Assembly: GCA_964519895.1 (NCBI GenBank)
Contig: CAZFLE010000008.1
Span: forward strand, 55,612-119,611
Length of the DNA stretch: 64,000 bases
From: CAYFPX01 sp964519895
GTDB lineage: Bacteria > Myxococcota_A > UBA796 > CAJQPC01
Reading direction: 5' to 3'
Under the pieces are notes generated by a model, which was given only the letters and a program-made list of their open reading frames with translations, was not told where the DNA came from and searched no databases. How positions within the stretch are numbered: the stretch's first letter is position 1; every line of letters starts with the position of its first letter. Shown here piece after piece: positions 63,964 through 64,000 of this stretch. Position numbers and translations under genes: made by a program.

Positions 63964-64000
63964 AGATATCAGCAGAAAGTTGATTCAAATAGAGTTCGCG

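Noticed and set aside
63950..64000. A CRISPR leader reading of the AT-rich right edge
   Set aside because: No direct repeats lie inside the window, and the promoter-hairpin-boxA order fits an rRNA leader better. It cannot be excluded without the adjoining sequence.

Overview
The window is very GC-rich and densely coded. Genes run in long same-strand blocks with 1-4 base start/stop overlaps and frequent GTG or TTG starts. Three traits point to a myxobacterium-like Gram-negative (Myxococcota or a close 'deltaproteobacterial' lineage): many lipoproteins and outer-membrane beta-barrels, giant FG-GAP/MopE-type repeat proteins, and one protein with a MYXO-CTERM-like tail. This is inferred from gene content and style; no rRNA gene lies inside the window to settle it.

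Layout: (1) 1-3412, the cut-off start of a secreted FTP-propeptide protease, a phosphoesterase-like/tetraheme cytochrome lipoprotein, and a lipoprotein with a hexanucleotide-encoded DT linker. (2) 3444-8547, a TPR protein with two ClpX-like zinc fingers, two tandem mini-pilins, and a membrane-embedded spermidine-synthase-like protein. (3) 8557-15401, a minus-strand run pssA, lysC, a secreted protein, an OmpR-type regulator, a histidine kinase and glutaryl-CoA dehydrogenase. (4) 15435-20331, a class IV aminotransferase, a lipoprotein, a DUF362 protein, a NamZ-like (DUF1343) protein and the MYXO-CTERM-like protein. (5) 20423-27670, a 162-bp inverted-repeat element abutting the stop codon of a 2362-residue surface lipoprotein. 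(6) 27755-32197, an acyl-CoA dehydrogenase, a PLP aldolase/deaminase-like enzyme and radA. (7) 32299-35751, a coupled operon: coiled-coil anchor, ABC permease, ABC ATPase, 2-hydroxyacid dehydrogenase. (8) 35761-38765, a DUF3943 protein, a tiny membrane protein, a ketopantoate-reductase-like enzyme and a beta-propeller lipoprotein.

(9) 38747-48070, a seven-gene minus run: 2-oxoacid:ferredoxin oxidoreductase (korA, korB), a HAD phosphatase, glutamine-dependent NAD synthetase, an alkaline-phosphatase-superfamily lipoprotein, a secreted repeat protein and a barrel-like protein. (10) 48163-49212, a methyltransferase with a Trm112-like zinc segment. (11) 49223-54634, a tightly overlapped operon of a 5'-nucleotidase lipoprotein, an OB-fold lipoprotein and two outer-membrane proteins, plausibly an extracellular nucleic-acid or nucleotide scavenging set. 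(12) 54802-63659, a divergent four-gene surface operon: a barrel protein, a gluzincin protease/TolB propeller/barrel-like fusion, and two lipoproteins, closed by a strong hairpin. (13) 63660-64000, non-coding, with a promoter, a boxB-like hairpin and a boxA-like motif suggesting the leader of an rRNA operon whose 16S gene would lie just outside.

The most promising candidates for undescribed biology are the nucleotidase/OB-fold/porin operon, the protease/propeller/barrel protein and its operon, the TPR protein with ClpX-type zinc fingers, and the 162-bp terminal-inverted-repeat element.
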